Position numbers and translations under genes: made by a program. The notes under the pieces are model-generated. The model worked only from the letters and a program-made list of their open reading frames with translations, was not told where the DNA came from and made no database searches. Shown here piece after piece: positions 11,486-23,904 of a DNA stretch of 64,000 nt. The DNA comes from Gracilariopsis chorda (taxonomy: Eukaryota; Rhodophyta; Florideophyceae; Gracilariales; Gracilariaceae): contig NBIV01000250.1 in assembly GCA_003194525.1 (NCBI GenBank), positions 1-64,000 of the forward strand. The letters run 5' to 3'. Within the stretch, counting starts at the first letter, position 1. The number at the start of each line of letters is the position of its first letter.

Positions 11486-14400
11486 AAGTGCACCGCATGC
11501 AAGAGTACTGAACGTCCGTTATCTTCACGGAAAGTCTCGTTCCGTCGGTTACTCCTTCCACTCCATGATCGTTTCTTCTTCATTTCGGAAATGGGGAACC
11601 TACCCATTCTACACATGGTAGACCTCTCATCGGAGTACTCTGCAGCAGTTATGCTGGAGACTCGTGAGCTGAGGGAAGTGAAGATTGCTTTCGAGCATCA
11701 ATGGGTCAATGTACAAGGTCCTCCGCACTCGTTTTCCAGGGACCCAGAATTCGACGAAGGGGTCTTGAAGGACTTCCTTTCCGTACGCTCCATCACTTTC
11801 GAACCACGACCAGCTCGAAGACACAATAAGATGGGTGTGTTGGAGTCGAAGAATGCTATTGTTAGGCTCATCGCCACGAGACTTCTTCAAGAAGCGCTCT
11901 ACTTCGCAGCCACTCATAGCTCCGAGTTCACTTATGCGGAGATACTCTCTAGAGCTGCCTTTCTGAGCAACGTCATGTATGGTGGCAGAAAGATGAGTAG
12001 CTTCAAATTTGTGCGTGTTTATACGCCAAGCCTGATGGGCCTACCGCAAACTCCGAATACGGCAAAGCAATTGGACGCTCATCATGAAAAGTGTGCCCGA
12101 GGGGCCATCCAGATCCTGCACAAAACCCACTCCCCACGATTGTTGTCTTCAAATCATTTCCCGAAAGAAACTCCAGTATACTACTTCAAACGGGGACCGA
12201 AGTTTGGAGTATGGAAAGTGGCATACGTTCGTGAAGCCCAGGAACATTCCCTCCTACTCTCATCCAACCAGGAGCAGCAGGGACCGAGCATTCGTGCTGC
12301 CTATGAAGATGTGAGACTTGTGCCAAGGTCGACGCTCTTAATGGAGCTTGACCAGATGGGTTTTAAATCCATACGCAGCAGCGAGTCTCTGATGTCGTAT
12401 TCTGTTGTGGATGAGCCTCATGAAAACGAGGAAACCGTACCAGAAGTAGATGACAACTCAGCTCCCACTGATCCGAGTCACGAGGCGATGAAAAAGGGTA
12501 GCATTGAATTTCTAATGATCTCATCCGAGAACTCTTTGTCGTCCTACAATCCGAACGCTCGGTCTATGCTTAAGGGGGAAGAACCTAACGTAATTGAGCT
12601 CCCAGCCTTGGACATTGGGAAACCTCATAACCATCCTCGTACTGAGAAGGACATAGGTTCTATGATCGTAAAAGCTGCCACTTCACTATGTAATCTGCGT
12701 TCATCGGAACAAGAGTTGCTGAGACAAGCAAATCAGGTGCTTGGAAAAGAACATGTTTTGGAATCCCGAATAGAGTTTCTCCCACGATGGATAATCGAAA
12801 AGGCCATCTCGAAAGAGAAAACAGTTTACGACGGTTTTTATGCAGAAGTGCCGCGTTCTTCACTGCCGAGAAACGCGAACATCGTCTCCTCTCATCATTT
12901 CTTTCACATATCAAAGATGATGGAGAAATGGGTGCCCTACGTCTCAAGTGTCGTTTAGTCCCACATGGAAACCGTGACCGTGAGAAGGAAAGCGTTCGGA
13001 AGGATTAGTTCTCGGCACAGTTCCCGGTGATCAGAATTGTATAGTGCAATGCACTTCATGCGACTTAGCAAAGATGCGTATCATATATAACATGTATCCC
13101 GTGTGATTTGGGAGTGTTGGCTATGAGATACAATGTCCCTGCTGGGATGCCACCCGGCTGTGGATACGGGTCTGACGTGTACCAATGTATGGTAACCTGG
13201 AGGATATCGGAATAGACGGATGGTTGCGTAGCACTTTCCCAGTACTTTGGGCTATTTAAGTTTTAATTTTTGGATTTTTTTCCTCATTAGGAGGCTCGCG
13301 CATCTCCTGATCTGGGAAGTGCCACGTGTGGTGCCCTGTACACCCTAGTGTCAGAAACAGTGGGAGTGCCTACTTACGTGGTGGCTCCTCGCCATCACCT
13401 CCTCCTAGTAAAGGCAACTGAGGCTCATCCTTGAGGATTACTCTTTGCAGAGTGTCGGCTCTGGTGCCTGCCGCCTACGTGAGCTTTCTTATCCCATTCA
13501 GGAGGACCCACGACTGGGCACGGTAGTACCAACCGCTCAGGGTCATCCAGGCAGTTTGGTCCGAAGTGTACCACTTTATTTACTTGTGTTTTTCCTGTTG
13601 TTTTTCCTGCGTGTCTAGGACAATCATTCGCCCCTGTATAGGGTTATTTCTTCGTTATTTCGTCTCTCTCGTGGCTACTAGAACCCTTCTTTTGGGATCT
13701 GTACAGCGCCATGCTTACGGATTTTTTCTCTCTTGTTTTCTCTTTTTCCTACTTGGACTACCGTTTCTACGGCTTCTACGCCGAACGAGCCGACCCTTTA
13801 CGTACCTGGGTATTGAACAAAACCCCCCACCTCCGTGGTGTGTCCGAAGTCACAGTCGGTTTTACACCCGACACCGTGTGATACGGAGGGTTCTGCCAGC
13901 CAAGCTACCCACCCAGGGAGCAAGGCTTCGAACACCTTGAGTGTTTCTCCTCTCACGAGGTTTGCACTACAAATTATACTCTCCAACGCTGCTTCCTTGA
14001 AATTTCCGTTGGCCACATTAGTTATCAAAGGAGCCTACCTTCAAGGGGACAAACTTGAAAGAGATATCTTCATGGTCCCGCCGAGAGGCTGGGCACAGCC
14101 TGGCATCGTCTGGAAACTTCTCGCCCCCACATATGGCCTTGTCGAGTCAGGAAGACTTTGGCAGATGACGATAGAGCGCTGGATGTCCGAGAACAATACT
14201 GAAGTCGTTCTCGGTCTCCCACAGCTATTCGTATTGCGACATGATAATCGCTCTATTCCTCTTGCTTTGGCCAAAGTCGTCGATGACCTCCATATGGCTG
14301 GTCCACCACACGAACTCTCTTTGTTCCACAAAAGGATTGGAAGCAGGTTCACGGTGGGGAAGTTCGACTGCTCTTCACAACTTATCTTCAATCGTCTTCG

Positions 14401-15265
14401 AATACTCTGCCATGAAGACGGGGCGATCACGCTGAATATGCAAGAGTACATGGATACGATAAACCAGATAGAGGTGACGCGGGTCCGTCGGAAAGAATTC
14501 GAGGCATCGTGTACTGCTGACAAACGGAAAGAATTTCTATCGGTAACGGCATCCCTTAACTTTCTAGGGCACGGTGTCCTTCCGCAAGCTTCTTTTGCCA
14601 CGAGCTACCTCCAGCAACGCATTTCAAGGCTTCAAGTGTCAGACCTACTTCTCGCGAATCATGTCCTTTGCGAAGTACGATCACTCACACCACGAATCCA
14701 TTACGCTAGCCTTCCATCTCTTGATCTCCTTTCGCGTTATTTAGCATTCGCGGATGCGAGTCAAGGTAAGACCTCTTATGGGCAAACTGAGTATATGTCT
14801 GGCCTTTTGGTGCCAGCCGGGGGTGGAAGAAACCATGTCCTGTATTGGACAAGTGCCAAACAAGCCAGAGTGTCGTTCAGCTCGATAGGAGCTGAAATCC
14901 TGGGTGCAGTGCTTTCTGCGTATCGAGGATACTTGATGGCCTCGTGCATCGTAGACGCATATGGCACAAAATTGAAGTTACCATTCGTTTTGACAGTGGA
15001 CTCCGAAGGTCTCCATTCGAAAATCACAACTCTTCATGAGAGACGAGACTATCGACTCAGGCCCACCGTCGCAAGACTTCATGATTCATTTGAGACCGGT
15101 GAGATCTCAGTCCTGCAATGGGTTCAAGGCTCACGTAACGCGGCGGACACTCTCACGAAGAGAAACGTTGTGATGTTTCGCAAGTTGAACGAAATCATGC
15201 AAAGTGGCCTGCTTCCGCACGACTTATTGGTCTTGGCAAAGCGCGTCACGAATAGCACTTAGTTC
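11486..15265 (+). mobile_element. Ty1/copia-type retrotransposon remnant
   Basis: The window enters this element in its integrase, right after the gypsy LTR. The Cys pair of the HHCC finger is at about 11487-11510, and the core carries VDLSSEYSAAV, FSRDPEFDEG and MGVLESKN as the three acidic blocks (about 11600-11850). The reverse transcriptase and RNase H follow at about 12900-13035 and 13972-15262, with IKGAYLQG, DIFMVPPRGW, KLLAPTYGLVESGR, AKVVDDLHMAG, FADAS and NAADTLTKRN. The element is a broken fossil interrupted by two gypsy-type insertions, the full element at 11485 and a solo LTR at about 13039-13971. Its LTRs and gag are not visible. Confidence 0.85.
13039..13971 (+). repeat. Solo LTR of a second Ty3/gypsy family
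   Basis: It splits copia-type reverse transcriptase coding sequence between VIRI and the LQIILSNAA block. Its ends (GTATAGTGCAA...TTGCACTAC) and internal blocks resemble the minus-strand LTR at 10547-11485. Both have AAAGATGCGT near the start and GGGAGCAAGGCT followed by ACACCTTG near the end. Boundaries are good to about five bases. No internal region remains, so it is a solo LTR fossil left by recombination. Confidence 0.75.
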
Positions 15266-15431
15266 ATCCATTGATTGTTTTTCAGGATTTGGCTAAACTT
15301 AGTTGTTTCTTCTACTACTTGCCTGAGTGACTTCAACTGTTGGTTTTCCTGTTATTGCGAACAACGGAGACACCAAGAAACCGCACCCTTCGCATTTTCA
15401 TCACTCGAAGGTCATTGGTGGCATCGCCTGC

Positions 15432-16922
15432 TCAAGTCCTAATTGCCTCGGCAGAAAGCTTCAGTGGACATGGTTCCATTGCGCCAAGTATTTGTTGCTC
15501 TTGAGCATCTATGCAAATAACATGGTCCAAGTTCCTTGCACAAAGTCGCATAAGATAGACAACGGTCGTTTGAATTGTCACCCACGTGATTTCATCTGTG
15601 CCAAGCTCTCTCCGGTTCATATGCGAAAGGCTGACTGCCCCAGCGTTCTGACGGATCCACTGTGATGCTTCTGCAAAATTCAATAAGGCAGGAAGCTCTG
15701 CCGCCAACATGCCTGTTTTGACCTACCGTTCACCAGCAACTCTCTCCACTCCGTTTAGTATAGACGCTTGAAAACAGAAGTGTGAAGTATTATGAATTAG
15801 AATACGTGCATTGTTCAATCGGTGCACCGACGTGCCTTCAAAATATGGCCGATGCCCAACAGTGGACACCCGAATTGGAACTTTGCAGTGTTCCACACAA
15901 TGCTGGTCCAAAGCGTCGATGGCACTGGTATCATGCTCTGGCACCAAGGCGATCTCATTTTCGGAGTGCTGGAGGCGGCATAAGAGGCGACCATCCCAAA
16001 TACCCTGTGTTTCTAGCACCGCGGCAAGTCCCGGTCCGGTTAAACTGTTCAGCTGCACTCGGCTCCAGCCACACCCTGGTTTGTTCCGGTTAGGAGCGTA
16101 ATACACCGTTCCGGACAGGATGCGTACCACCTTACAGTCACAAACGACTGTACTTTTGACGATGTACATAATTTCATCAACAGACCTTATTTTGCTGCTG
16201 TCGTCATCGTATAGCCCATATCGTGTGGCCATTTCGTGATTCAGCTCCGCCCCAGGGCGCCTGTTAGACCACTGATATAACTCGGGACCGATGAGCGTGA
16301 TTGTTTCGGCCGCCAAAAATTGTTTAACATGCCCAGAGATGTGTGCCACCTTGTAACGTTCTGGACCACTGCAGTGACACCGAACGATTGAGGTAATACT
16401 CTCAAATCCCCAGCTTGGGGTTTGCATTGTACAACGGTTGCTTTCCTGCGTCCTTACATCCAGGTCTCGCACGATTTAAAACCGGGACCGCCTCTTCCGA
16501 CGAGAATACCTACTCTGGGGCGTTGATGGTGGTAAGTCAAGCCTACGTGGGGTGTTAATCGCTGTGATTGCACTGCTTGATATTAAAATGTATGGCACCG
16601 ACTGTTTCATGGGCTCGCTTCCAATCGGTGGAATTTGGTGCGGTTCACTCTCATGCAGAACATCACGTGCCCTGGTCAGTTTGGATATTCGTTACGCTAA
16701 TCATTTTCTTCGCTTTTGGATGTATTTAACTATTTCCTTCTTGATGCACGCTCGAAAAAGTTGCCGTTGACCATCTGCACCCACCATTTTTAGGTTGCCG
16801 TGCAAGAGAATTCCGTCAATATAGGGTACAATAAAGCGCCGCTTTGTCGGTCGAACCGCGCTAAGCACCACTTCCCGCTGTGTTGTGTCTTCATCCCCTA
16901 TGAATGCGAACCCTTCGTACAT
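15432..16922 (-). pseudogene. Unidentified decayed protein-coding region
   Basis: Three reading-frame pieces (16922-16701, 16472-15723 and 15710-15432) lie in one and the same minus-strand frame, separated by in-frame stops. The middle piece is 249 residues with many Cys and His (for example RCHCSGPE and DQHCVEHCK). A single TAG at about 15723-15725 separates it from the next piece. The shared frame and protein-like composition suggest one ancient coding sequence of about 500 residues. I recognise no family. It could be a decayed host gene or part of an unknown transposon. More decayed minus-strand frames continue upstream to about 17880. Confidence 0.4.
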
Positions 16923-18371
16923 CGCGGTACCTTAAGTCGATCTCAGATGTCCCTTATGAATGGACATGAACCCGACGGGAAAGTAGTTGGACTACTGCCG
17001 GCCGGGTCACTACTGATTTGGTGCGTAACGACTTCAAACAAAAGCAAGACAAGAAGAAACGATCGAGCAAAAACTAGACTACATGTACGAGAACGAATAA
17101 TGCAGTTAATGTATTTTCAACCTAGAAAACTATATGGTTGGTGTCCGACCGCCTGCCGTTGTCGTTATGGTTTCGTGGTCTACTCGCCGGCCGTATTTGA
17201 ACGGCTACGAACCCTTTGAATTGCCACACTAGTCGCTGGCGTGCAAGATGCTCCATGGTTTTTGTTTCAAGTTCACTATTTGGTAAACAATTTGTGTTTG
17301 GTCTAATGGTGCTTAGTTCTACTCTTAGAGGTTGCAAAAATCTTGGACCACTAGGCAATTCTCGTAATCTTTCTTCTATTCTTTGGAACTATCAGATGTT
17401 GTTTTGGTCCATGTTCATGCAAACAGCGCCGCTACGCGCCACATGAATGGCATCTGATTGCTTGTTCTGCAAGAGTGTATTTTATTTGGACAACGCAATC
17501 GTCGTTAACTTGGTATCCTCTACGCAAATGTTCGATATGAATGCTACATTTCGTTGATATCATTGCTTGGGTTTGAAGTATATAGTCAGGGTATTGCCGT
17601 GTTTTCCTACCGATCCTCGTAATTGTTCTCATTATCTTCTTCTGTGTTGATGCACAAACGTGGGTAGATGATTTTTCCTCAATTTCCCGTGCTTTGGCTT
17701 TCCTTGCCTACGACGTCGCACTATTTTTTGTCTTTGTCGTCGGCCAGCCGAGGGTGTGTGAAATAGACGGATAATTAGCTCATGTCTGCGGCACGCTACT
17801 CTAAGACAACTACGAACCTTAAGCGAGGGTTTTGAGCTCGCCCTGCTCGCAAGCAGTTCGCTGAGCTCTCCGCAGAACAATAACCGTCAAGCCTGCCTCA
17901 CTCCAGGAACGAGCCCGGAAGAAGGAGGGCAGGCGGGAGGACGATTGCTTCCGATTACGTTTTCTGGCGCTTGGAGACGACAAGGCTCTACTGTGCACGT
18001 TTTGCACGCGTCTTCTATTACACGCTAGCTCAATGAGAGCCTTGATTCCTGTATTTTTTGGGTCCGTACGGACTGAAAATATGCGTACCTGTGGTAAAGG
18101 GGGGGGTGCGCCAATACTTGAACGGGACACTAGTACTTGAACGCTGAAATTATATTCAACATTAAAGATTTCGCCATACTTGGTAAAGAGATGTTAGTTT
18201 TGAGCTACAATTGCCAACAATTCTTGAAAACCTGTGGACAAATTTAAAAACAAATCTCAGTTTTGGACTCAGCACTATTTGAAACAGTAATGGCGCGCTT
18301 TCTGGCATTTTCAAATGAGAGGCAGTGCAACTGGATGCAAATCACTGCCATTGCGGTGCATGCTCCACTGA
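16923..18371. other. Spacer with weak coding traces
   Basis: No gene can be supported. Short minus-strand frames (17122-17358, 17432-17632, 17632-17880) may continue the decayed coding region to the left. A G-run and two direct copies of ACTTGAACG lie at 18109-18142, about 230 bases before the pogo-like transposase. Confidence 0.4.
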
Positions 18372-20852
18372 GTGAGAGGTATTGACGTTACAATCCGTCA
18401 CAAGACAATGACGATGACACAGAAAGAGTCCATTGAGCAAATTATTGAAGAGGAACTTGCCGCTTTGGATTCTGGTAAGCCGTATCGGATGATAGAAAAG
18501 CAGTATGGCATTCTGAGAGCAACACTACACTACAGGAAACATCACTACCGAAACGAAAAGCCTGGTAGACTTCGAGGACTCACAGACAGTGAGGAAAATT
18601 GCATTGTATCTTTCCTTTTACGCTTTGCCGCTCGATGCGTACCACTAACCACGCATCATTTGCGTGAGGCAATCCAGATATTTTGCGGAAAACTACCGCC
18701 AGAACGATTGCGATCAATGCCCTTCGACTGGAAACTCATCAGTGACAACTTTCTCCGGAACTTTCGTCAGCGCCACGCCAATAAAGTAAACTTTTCGCTT
18801 CCACTATCGCAAGAAAACAAGCGATTGAGAGCGGTTAACGCCGAAACGTCGACCCACCATTTTGCAACGGTGACAAAATTGGTGGAGGAGAACGACATTG
18901 ATGAATCTCGAATTTTTAATCTGGATGAAGTTGAGGTGACCCCCGAAAAAGAAGTTACTGGGGTGACGTCTCTCCGCCGACTTTTTCCCAAACGAGGGCC
19001 GCGAGATATAATCAGGAATGAGTTTGGATACTGAAGTGCAACGCCAATAGCGGTATCAGCACGTGGTGCAGTCATATTCCACGTTGGCGATGCTAACCTC
19101 TCTACCATGGAGTATGAGTGTTACACCGGTATGTTGTTTCCGTTTGAAGGGCCCCAATTTGGTTGAAAAGTGTAGTGCACAGCATTGCTGGCTTGTGCCA
19201 CATGTGTGTAGAGTTTCGCACCCCCTTGGGGATATTATTAGTTACTTACTACTGTACTGTCAGGGCGCGGGCCACCACTACTTATGTGTGTGAGGTCCGG
19301 CTGCCCGGGTCAAAATAAACGCAACAAGCGAGTGTCTGGCTCTAACTCAGGTTCCCTGGTAAGTGTCCACCTCCATCTGGAGAGACGCCATCCTGTGAAG
19401 GCCTAGTTACCCACCTCGTGGAGCTTCAGCACATTCTTACCACTACTACGTTTGTTTCTGTGCACGCTTTTACAGCGGTTATTGTTCTCTTGTCCCGTAT
19501 ACAGGTGTCGTTGTTTCTGCGACTACCGGTGATTACCGTTGCTCCGCTACCACCGCCCCACTCTTGTGGACACCGCATCGCTCTTGCGCGTCGCCCACCA
19601 CTCGTGTGTCGCTGCATTTTCCGCTTTCCCACTTCGTGGTCTGTCTTGGTTTCTACACCTGTACGCTAGTCGTTACGGTGGGTCCCGGTCTTACACCCGG
19701 CTTCGTGTGCTCACCACAGGTGGTTTTACCGCTGCGCTACCCTCACAGAGGAGGACGTCGAACACCCTTGTGTGTCTGCTCCCATTTCCGGGTATTGCAA
19801 TACAGATACAAACAACGAGTCACAATGATGCCCGTGGTAAGCGCAGCGGGAGACACTGGCCCTCTTCTTGTTGTGCTGAATGTTAAAAGTTTACCCTACC
19901 GCGCTGTTCTCTGCAACGGTATGCAAGTACAAGAAAAACTCTCTGTTAATTTACCGCGGGGCACTGTGGTTGCTACCAGAGCTGATCATGGTGGTGTTGA
20001 TAGTGTTAAACTTTATTCATGGGCCCAGAAGTTTTTAGACTATGTCAGAGATATGACGGCTAACAGCCAAAAAGTTCTTTTAGTGTACGATGCATACAGT
20101 GCAGGGCACATATATTTCTGGAAGTATTGGCACTCTTCTACGAGAACAGCATAATTGTTTACACTTTGCCCGCCCATACTTCAGGAAAGATGCAACTTTT
20201 GGACGCCGTAACGTTTTCAGCTTTCAAATCAAATTTGAGTCGAATCAGCGCAGAGGTTACGATGAACAATTGTGATACCACTATTGACTTGTTTTTGTTT
20301 ATGTCTATGATTTCTGAAGCTTACTACAGTTCGTTCAGTGGAGGTATAATTAAGGCGGGTTTTCGTCGCTCTGGATTGTGGTCTTCTGCCCCAGACTGAT
20401 TGCTAAGAGTGCCTCATCCTGCAACCGCTGCACTGAATACTGTTTTGTCTGTGGGGGAGTTGGAGGTGCTATTTCAGGAACGTTGTGCAGAATAGAAGGA
20501 CTCAGTGTTGGGTTTTGATGCTAGACTATTAGAATGTGGCTATGTTGATACCACAAACGACTGTGTGATGACATCGGACACAGTAATGGACATGGAGCGG
20601 TCTAAACGAGCAGTAAATGTGGAGAAACGCGCACAAGAACTGCAAAAGCAGTTACAGGGAACTCGTGCCGCGGATGAACGTGTACAAGTTCACCTGCAGG
20701 CAGCGGAGCGATTCAATACTGAGCGTTGTCGTGTTCGGGCTTTTTTGTGTGGCACAAGCGTCGAGTTGTTCAAGGAAAGACAGCGTCCGATGTCTTTGAG
20801 GTGCGCAATAGCAAGACGTCGAGCCGCCGCAAGAAGGCAAACGTTTTCGTGA
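18372..20852 (+). pseudogene. pogo/Tigger-like DNA transposase, interrupted and decayed
   Basis: The first piece (18372-19034) starts with a psq/CENP-B-like helix-turn-helix region (RMIEKQYGILRATLHY, then TTHHLREAIQIF) and reaches the first DDE block (RIFNLDEVEVTP). It then meets a TGA at 19032-19034, after which the same frame continues to about 19160. The coding sequence resumes after a solo LTR at about 19805 with PVVSAAGDTGPLL and the second acidic block LLVYDAYSAGH. It then changes frame near 20110 before LPAHTSGKMQLLDAVTF, which matches the LPPHTTHxLQPLDV block of the family. A coiled-coil tail ends at 20852. The copy is dead, with one insertion, one stop and at least one frameshift. 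I found no clear terminal inverted repeats. Confidence 0.8.
19171..19804 (+). repeat. Solo LTR of a third Ty3/gypsy-type family, inside the pogo-like element
   Basis: It begins TGTAGTGCAC and ends ATTGCAATACA. Near the end it has GACGTCGAACACCCTTGTGTG, which matches in position and sequence the CTTCGAACACCTTGAGTG block of the solo LTR at 13039-13971. It separates two halves of the pogo-like transposase. It is 634 bases long. I see no clean target duplication, so it is an old fossil. Confidence 0.65.
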
Positions 20853-21457
20853 AGTGTCGAGGGCCTTTGCATTCAAATAAAGGACTTTCTGTTGGGCCAA
20901 TGCGCCGTGGCTGTCCGATCAATTGCCGCCTTTTTATTGTCAGACAGACGAATTGGATTTTTGGCTGTTTGTAATTTGTTTCTACGCCATTCGGTCTCAT
21001 ATTCCAGTCCTAAAATGAGGGGAGTGTAAGGCTTCTTTGGACACCAACAACGGCTCTGAAGCCAGTCAGGTGACGGAGATACGGCGTTCTCCTTGGATTT
21101 TGTCCAACTAATGCTTTCCCCCCCCTTTATGCTCCTTCGTGCATCGCTGCCTCTGCCTTATTCGATTGTGAGGGCTCCAAGTTGTCCTCCGAGCGCCAAT
21201 CATGGCTCGGCAACATGGACTGCCAAGCTTCTCACCGATATCTGACGTAGATGGTACTACAGAAGCCATCTACGACAGGTGCCGAAGGTGAATCCTCCAG
21301 CTTGTAGCAAAGCCATGTTCGACTCATGAAACTCCTCGGTTCTTGTAGTAACTTCCAGATATAAACCAAATCTCGCCTCGAGTCTTTTGCTGGCGAAAAA
21401 CAGCATAGCCTGTTTTCTTCCCGCTCGACATTTGACATCTCGCAAGAACCACCCATC
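20853..21457. other. Spacer
   Basis: I see no gene. The right end of the pogo-like element should lie here, but no inverted partner of its left flank is visible. Confidence 0.5.
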
Positions 21458-21856
21458 ATGGGGAACTGCTTCGAAGTTGAGACAAACCCAGCTCCCCGCA
21501 CGACTTATGGAACGAATAAGAATGAAGCACGCCCCCCCGTCATCGTACCCTTGGTAGCCTCGGGTGCGTCCAAACACACTAATAAGAATGAAGCACGCCC
21601 CGCGTCCAGACACACGACTTCTGTAAAGAAGAAAAGAAATACAGAGGTCAATTCAGGTTTAACCTTGGGGAACGTCGGAATCGAGGGTAATGGTGGTTGT
21701 GGTGGTGGCAATGACAGTGGCGGAGGTGGAGGAGGCTCTGGTGGAGGTGGAGGAGGCTATGGTGGAGGTGGAGGATGCTATGATGGAGGTGGTGGAGGTG
21801 GAGGAGGCTATGATGGAGGTGGTGGAGGTGGAGGAGGCTGTGCCGGAGGGTTCTAA
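21458..21856 (+). CDS. Small MGNC glycine-rich protein, putative
   Basis: The 132-residue frame starts MGNCFEVE. Gly2 with Cys4 is a typical signal for N-myristoylation plus palmitoylation, so the product could sit on the inner face of a membrane. Residues about 20-55 contain the octamer TNKNEARP twice, coded by a near-identical 22-base direct repeat (about 21512 and 21580). A basic patch (KKKR) follows, and the last 50 residues are almost all Gly with Cys and Tyr-Asp inserts, coded by a GGTGGAGGTGGAGGA minisatellite. The start context is CATCATGG. I recognise no family, and low complexity means the frame could be open by chance. The opposite strand is also open over part of the region. Confidence 0.4.
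   Translation: MGNCFEVETNPAPRTTYGTNKNEARPPVIVPLVASGASKHTNKNEARPASRHTTSVKKKRNTEVNSGLTLGNVGIEGNGGCGGGNDSGGGGGGSGGGGGGYGGGGGCYDGGGGGGGGYDGGGGGGGGCAGGF
21700..21850 (+). repeat. GGTGGAGGTGGAGGAGGCT minisatellite
   Basis: A tandem purine-rich repeat codes for the Gly-rich tail of the MGNC frame. The unit length varies between about 15 and 30 bases. Confidence 0.85.
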
Positions 21857-23789
21857 GTTGCTCGGTGGGCGACGCCTTTCCATGGGTTGCTGATATCACT
21901 GTCAGTATGCATTTCCGTGGCCGCAATAGCTCTAGCTAGCTATCTATCTTGAGTACGGGATTGAGAATTCGCTTAATCATCATATATTATGGCTTCTTTT
22001 GAAGTCATCACTCTCGAAGCTTCAAAATGACGTAGCATGCTTCATTGAGAGTAAAGCATGGCTGCTACGTTTCTCGAGCAGGGCATGGCTAGCTTTGGTA
22101 GAAAAAGATAGATTACCCTAACCCAGACATCTACATCCCATCATCCCATAGCACTGTCGCTGGCAGTTCACAGGCCAGTCACAAGTACGCCCCTGACTCA
22201 TGCTCTAGGTATGCTATGATCTCACTGTGTCTCTTAGATAATTCAGAATGCTTACCAACTCAAGTTCGTTAGCGCGATGGAGACCTACTGAATTATTCGC
22301 GTGCTCTTCCCCATGCTCTTGTTAAAGGATATCATTATCAAAGCGAGAGGACGTTTGAGTTTTGTTGAAGGATAGAATACCACTGCTATTGCAGACGATG
22401 GGGTCTTCTGGTGGGACGTGTCATTCTTACTCTGACTGCTACTGTGAGCGAAGTCCATAAATGTGGACAAACAACACTTTGTCGGTGTTCAAAACAACAA
22501 ACGCAGGTCTTTTGGCGGTTTACAATAACAAAATAGCGGAGAAGCACGCGACCTACGACTCGGGGCAGTATGCAGATAGCTGTAGTCGTAGCTTACTGAT
22601 GCGATCAATGGATTCTGCCAGACGAAGAATAGCAGGAACAGGCCTACATGCTGCACTATATGCAACGAATGTCTACGCAGTGTAGCTAGCGTTTCTACGC
22701 AGCAACAGTTAGTCGATAACGAGGTAGATACTGTGCAGTGGTAAACAATACTGGACAGTAGAAGATGTGACGACGACGCGATAAATGTATCGGATCACAT
22801 CGCTTTGTGCAAGTGTGTACTGTTGGCAATAAACACAGACACAAGCGAACAGCTGCTGAAGCGATCGACGAATCTGTGCTGTCTTTATCTGGGATATACT
22901 GCAGTCACCCCATATTCCAATCAAATATACTCTCGGATTGAGATGGGTGAGGCGCTTGAAATCGGGTGATCGTACGACGAAGGTCTTTTGGGGTTTTGGG
23001 GTTTCAAGGGGTAAGTGTGGAATGCTCAAAGCAGCCGATGCATATCGGGTAATCCTTTACTGTCTGTCCGGGGATGTGTTGAACAGGGAAAGCGTGAGAA
23101 GTGAGCAAGCTACGAGCGGTTCGATTGGTTGAGGAATCCGATTTCAGACTGCTTGCAGTTTTAAGGGCGGGGCAAATATTATTTTATCCTTTCTACGGCC
23201 AGGTTGGTCATACGGAAGGGGAAAAGCCGATATGATAGTTGGCAGCTTGTATCGGAGAAGAGCTTACAGAATTGTTTACCGCCGATGAACCGTTGTAGAT
23301 ACAATGGGTGGGTGGAACTTGCATCCAAGAAGGCGATTTCGCCCCGAAGCAGTGACAATAGTGAAAATGAGTCAGCTGCGCATGGTTATCTCACTCTATC
23401 GGTGGTGATAACCAAATCATTTCTCGTTGTTCATTTCTCACGCACTGCAGCCAATAGTACACGTCGGTTGTTATCACACTGCTGAGTTGCGTGTAGACTC
23501 CTTCGTAAACTACAGTAGACTACAGGCAAGGCAATGCACAGCGAGCACTGTAAACGCGTGATGCGCCATACCTTGATGCGATTCATTGGCAGATCAGATT
23601 TGTACAGTTACGGCAGCTGTCCAATGAAGTGCGCCGAGTTGCCGTTACGACCCCGATTGTTGGATTCTGCTCAACCCGTTCACCGGTCCGCTTTCCATCT
23701 GTGCTGCCGAGTTCATTACCTCTCACTCGTTGCTCTCTTCGCCGCCTTCCCGCTCCCCGTCCCGCCCCTCTACGCCCGCTTCTTCTTGC
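21857..23789. other. Intergenic spacer
   Basis: Only short, unconvincing frames are present (22461-22685 and 22938-23132, for example). A pyrimidine-rich stretch before the Hint gene starts at about 23700. Nothing else can be supported. Confidence 0.5.
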
Positions 23790-23797
23790 TATATAAA
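23790..23797 (+). promoter_or_regulatory. TATA box of the Hint-domain gene
   Basis: TATATAAA lies 108 bases before the ATG in a C-rich region. A transcription start 25-35 bases further on would leave a leader of about 80 bases. Confidence 0.65.
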
Positions 23798-23904
23798 CCC
23801 CCTGCTCCAACTGTTCACCGCCGTCCACTGCTTACCACAACAATTCCCCATCTTCTCTCTCCTTACTTTGTGCTTTCTCCGTTGCTGTTTCGAAACGCTT
23901 CAAA

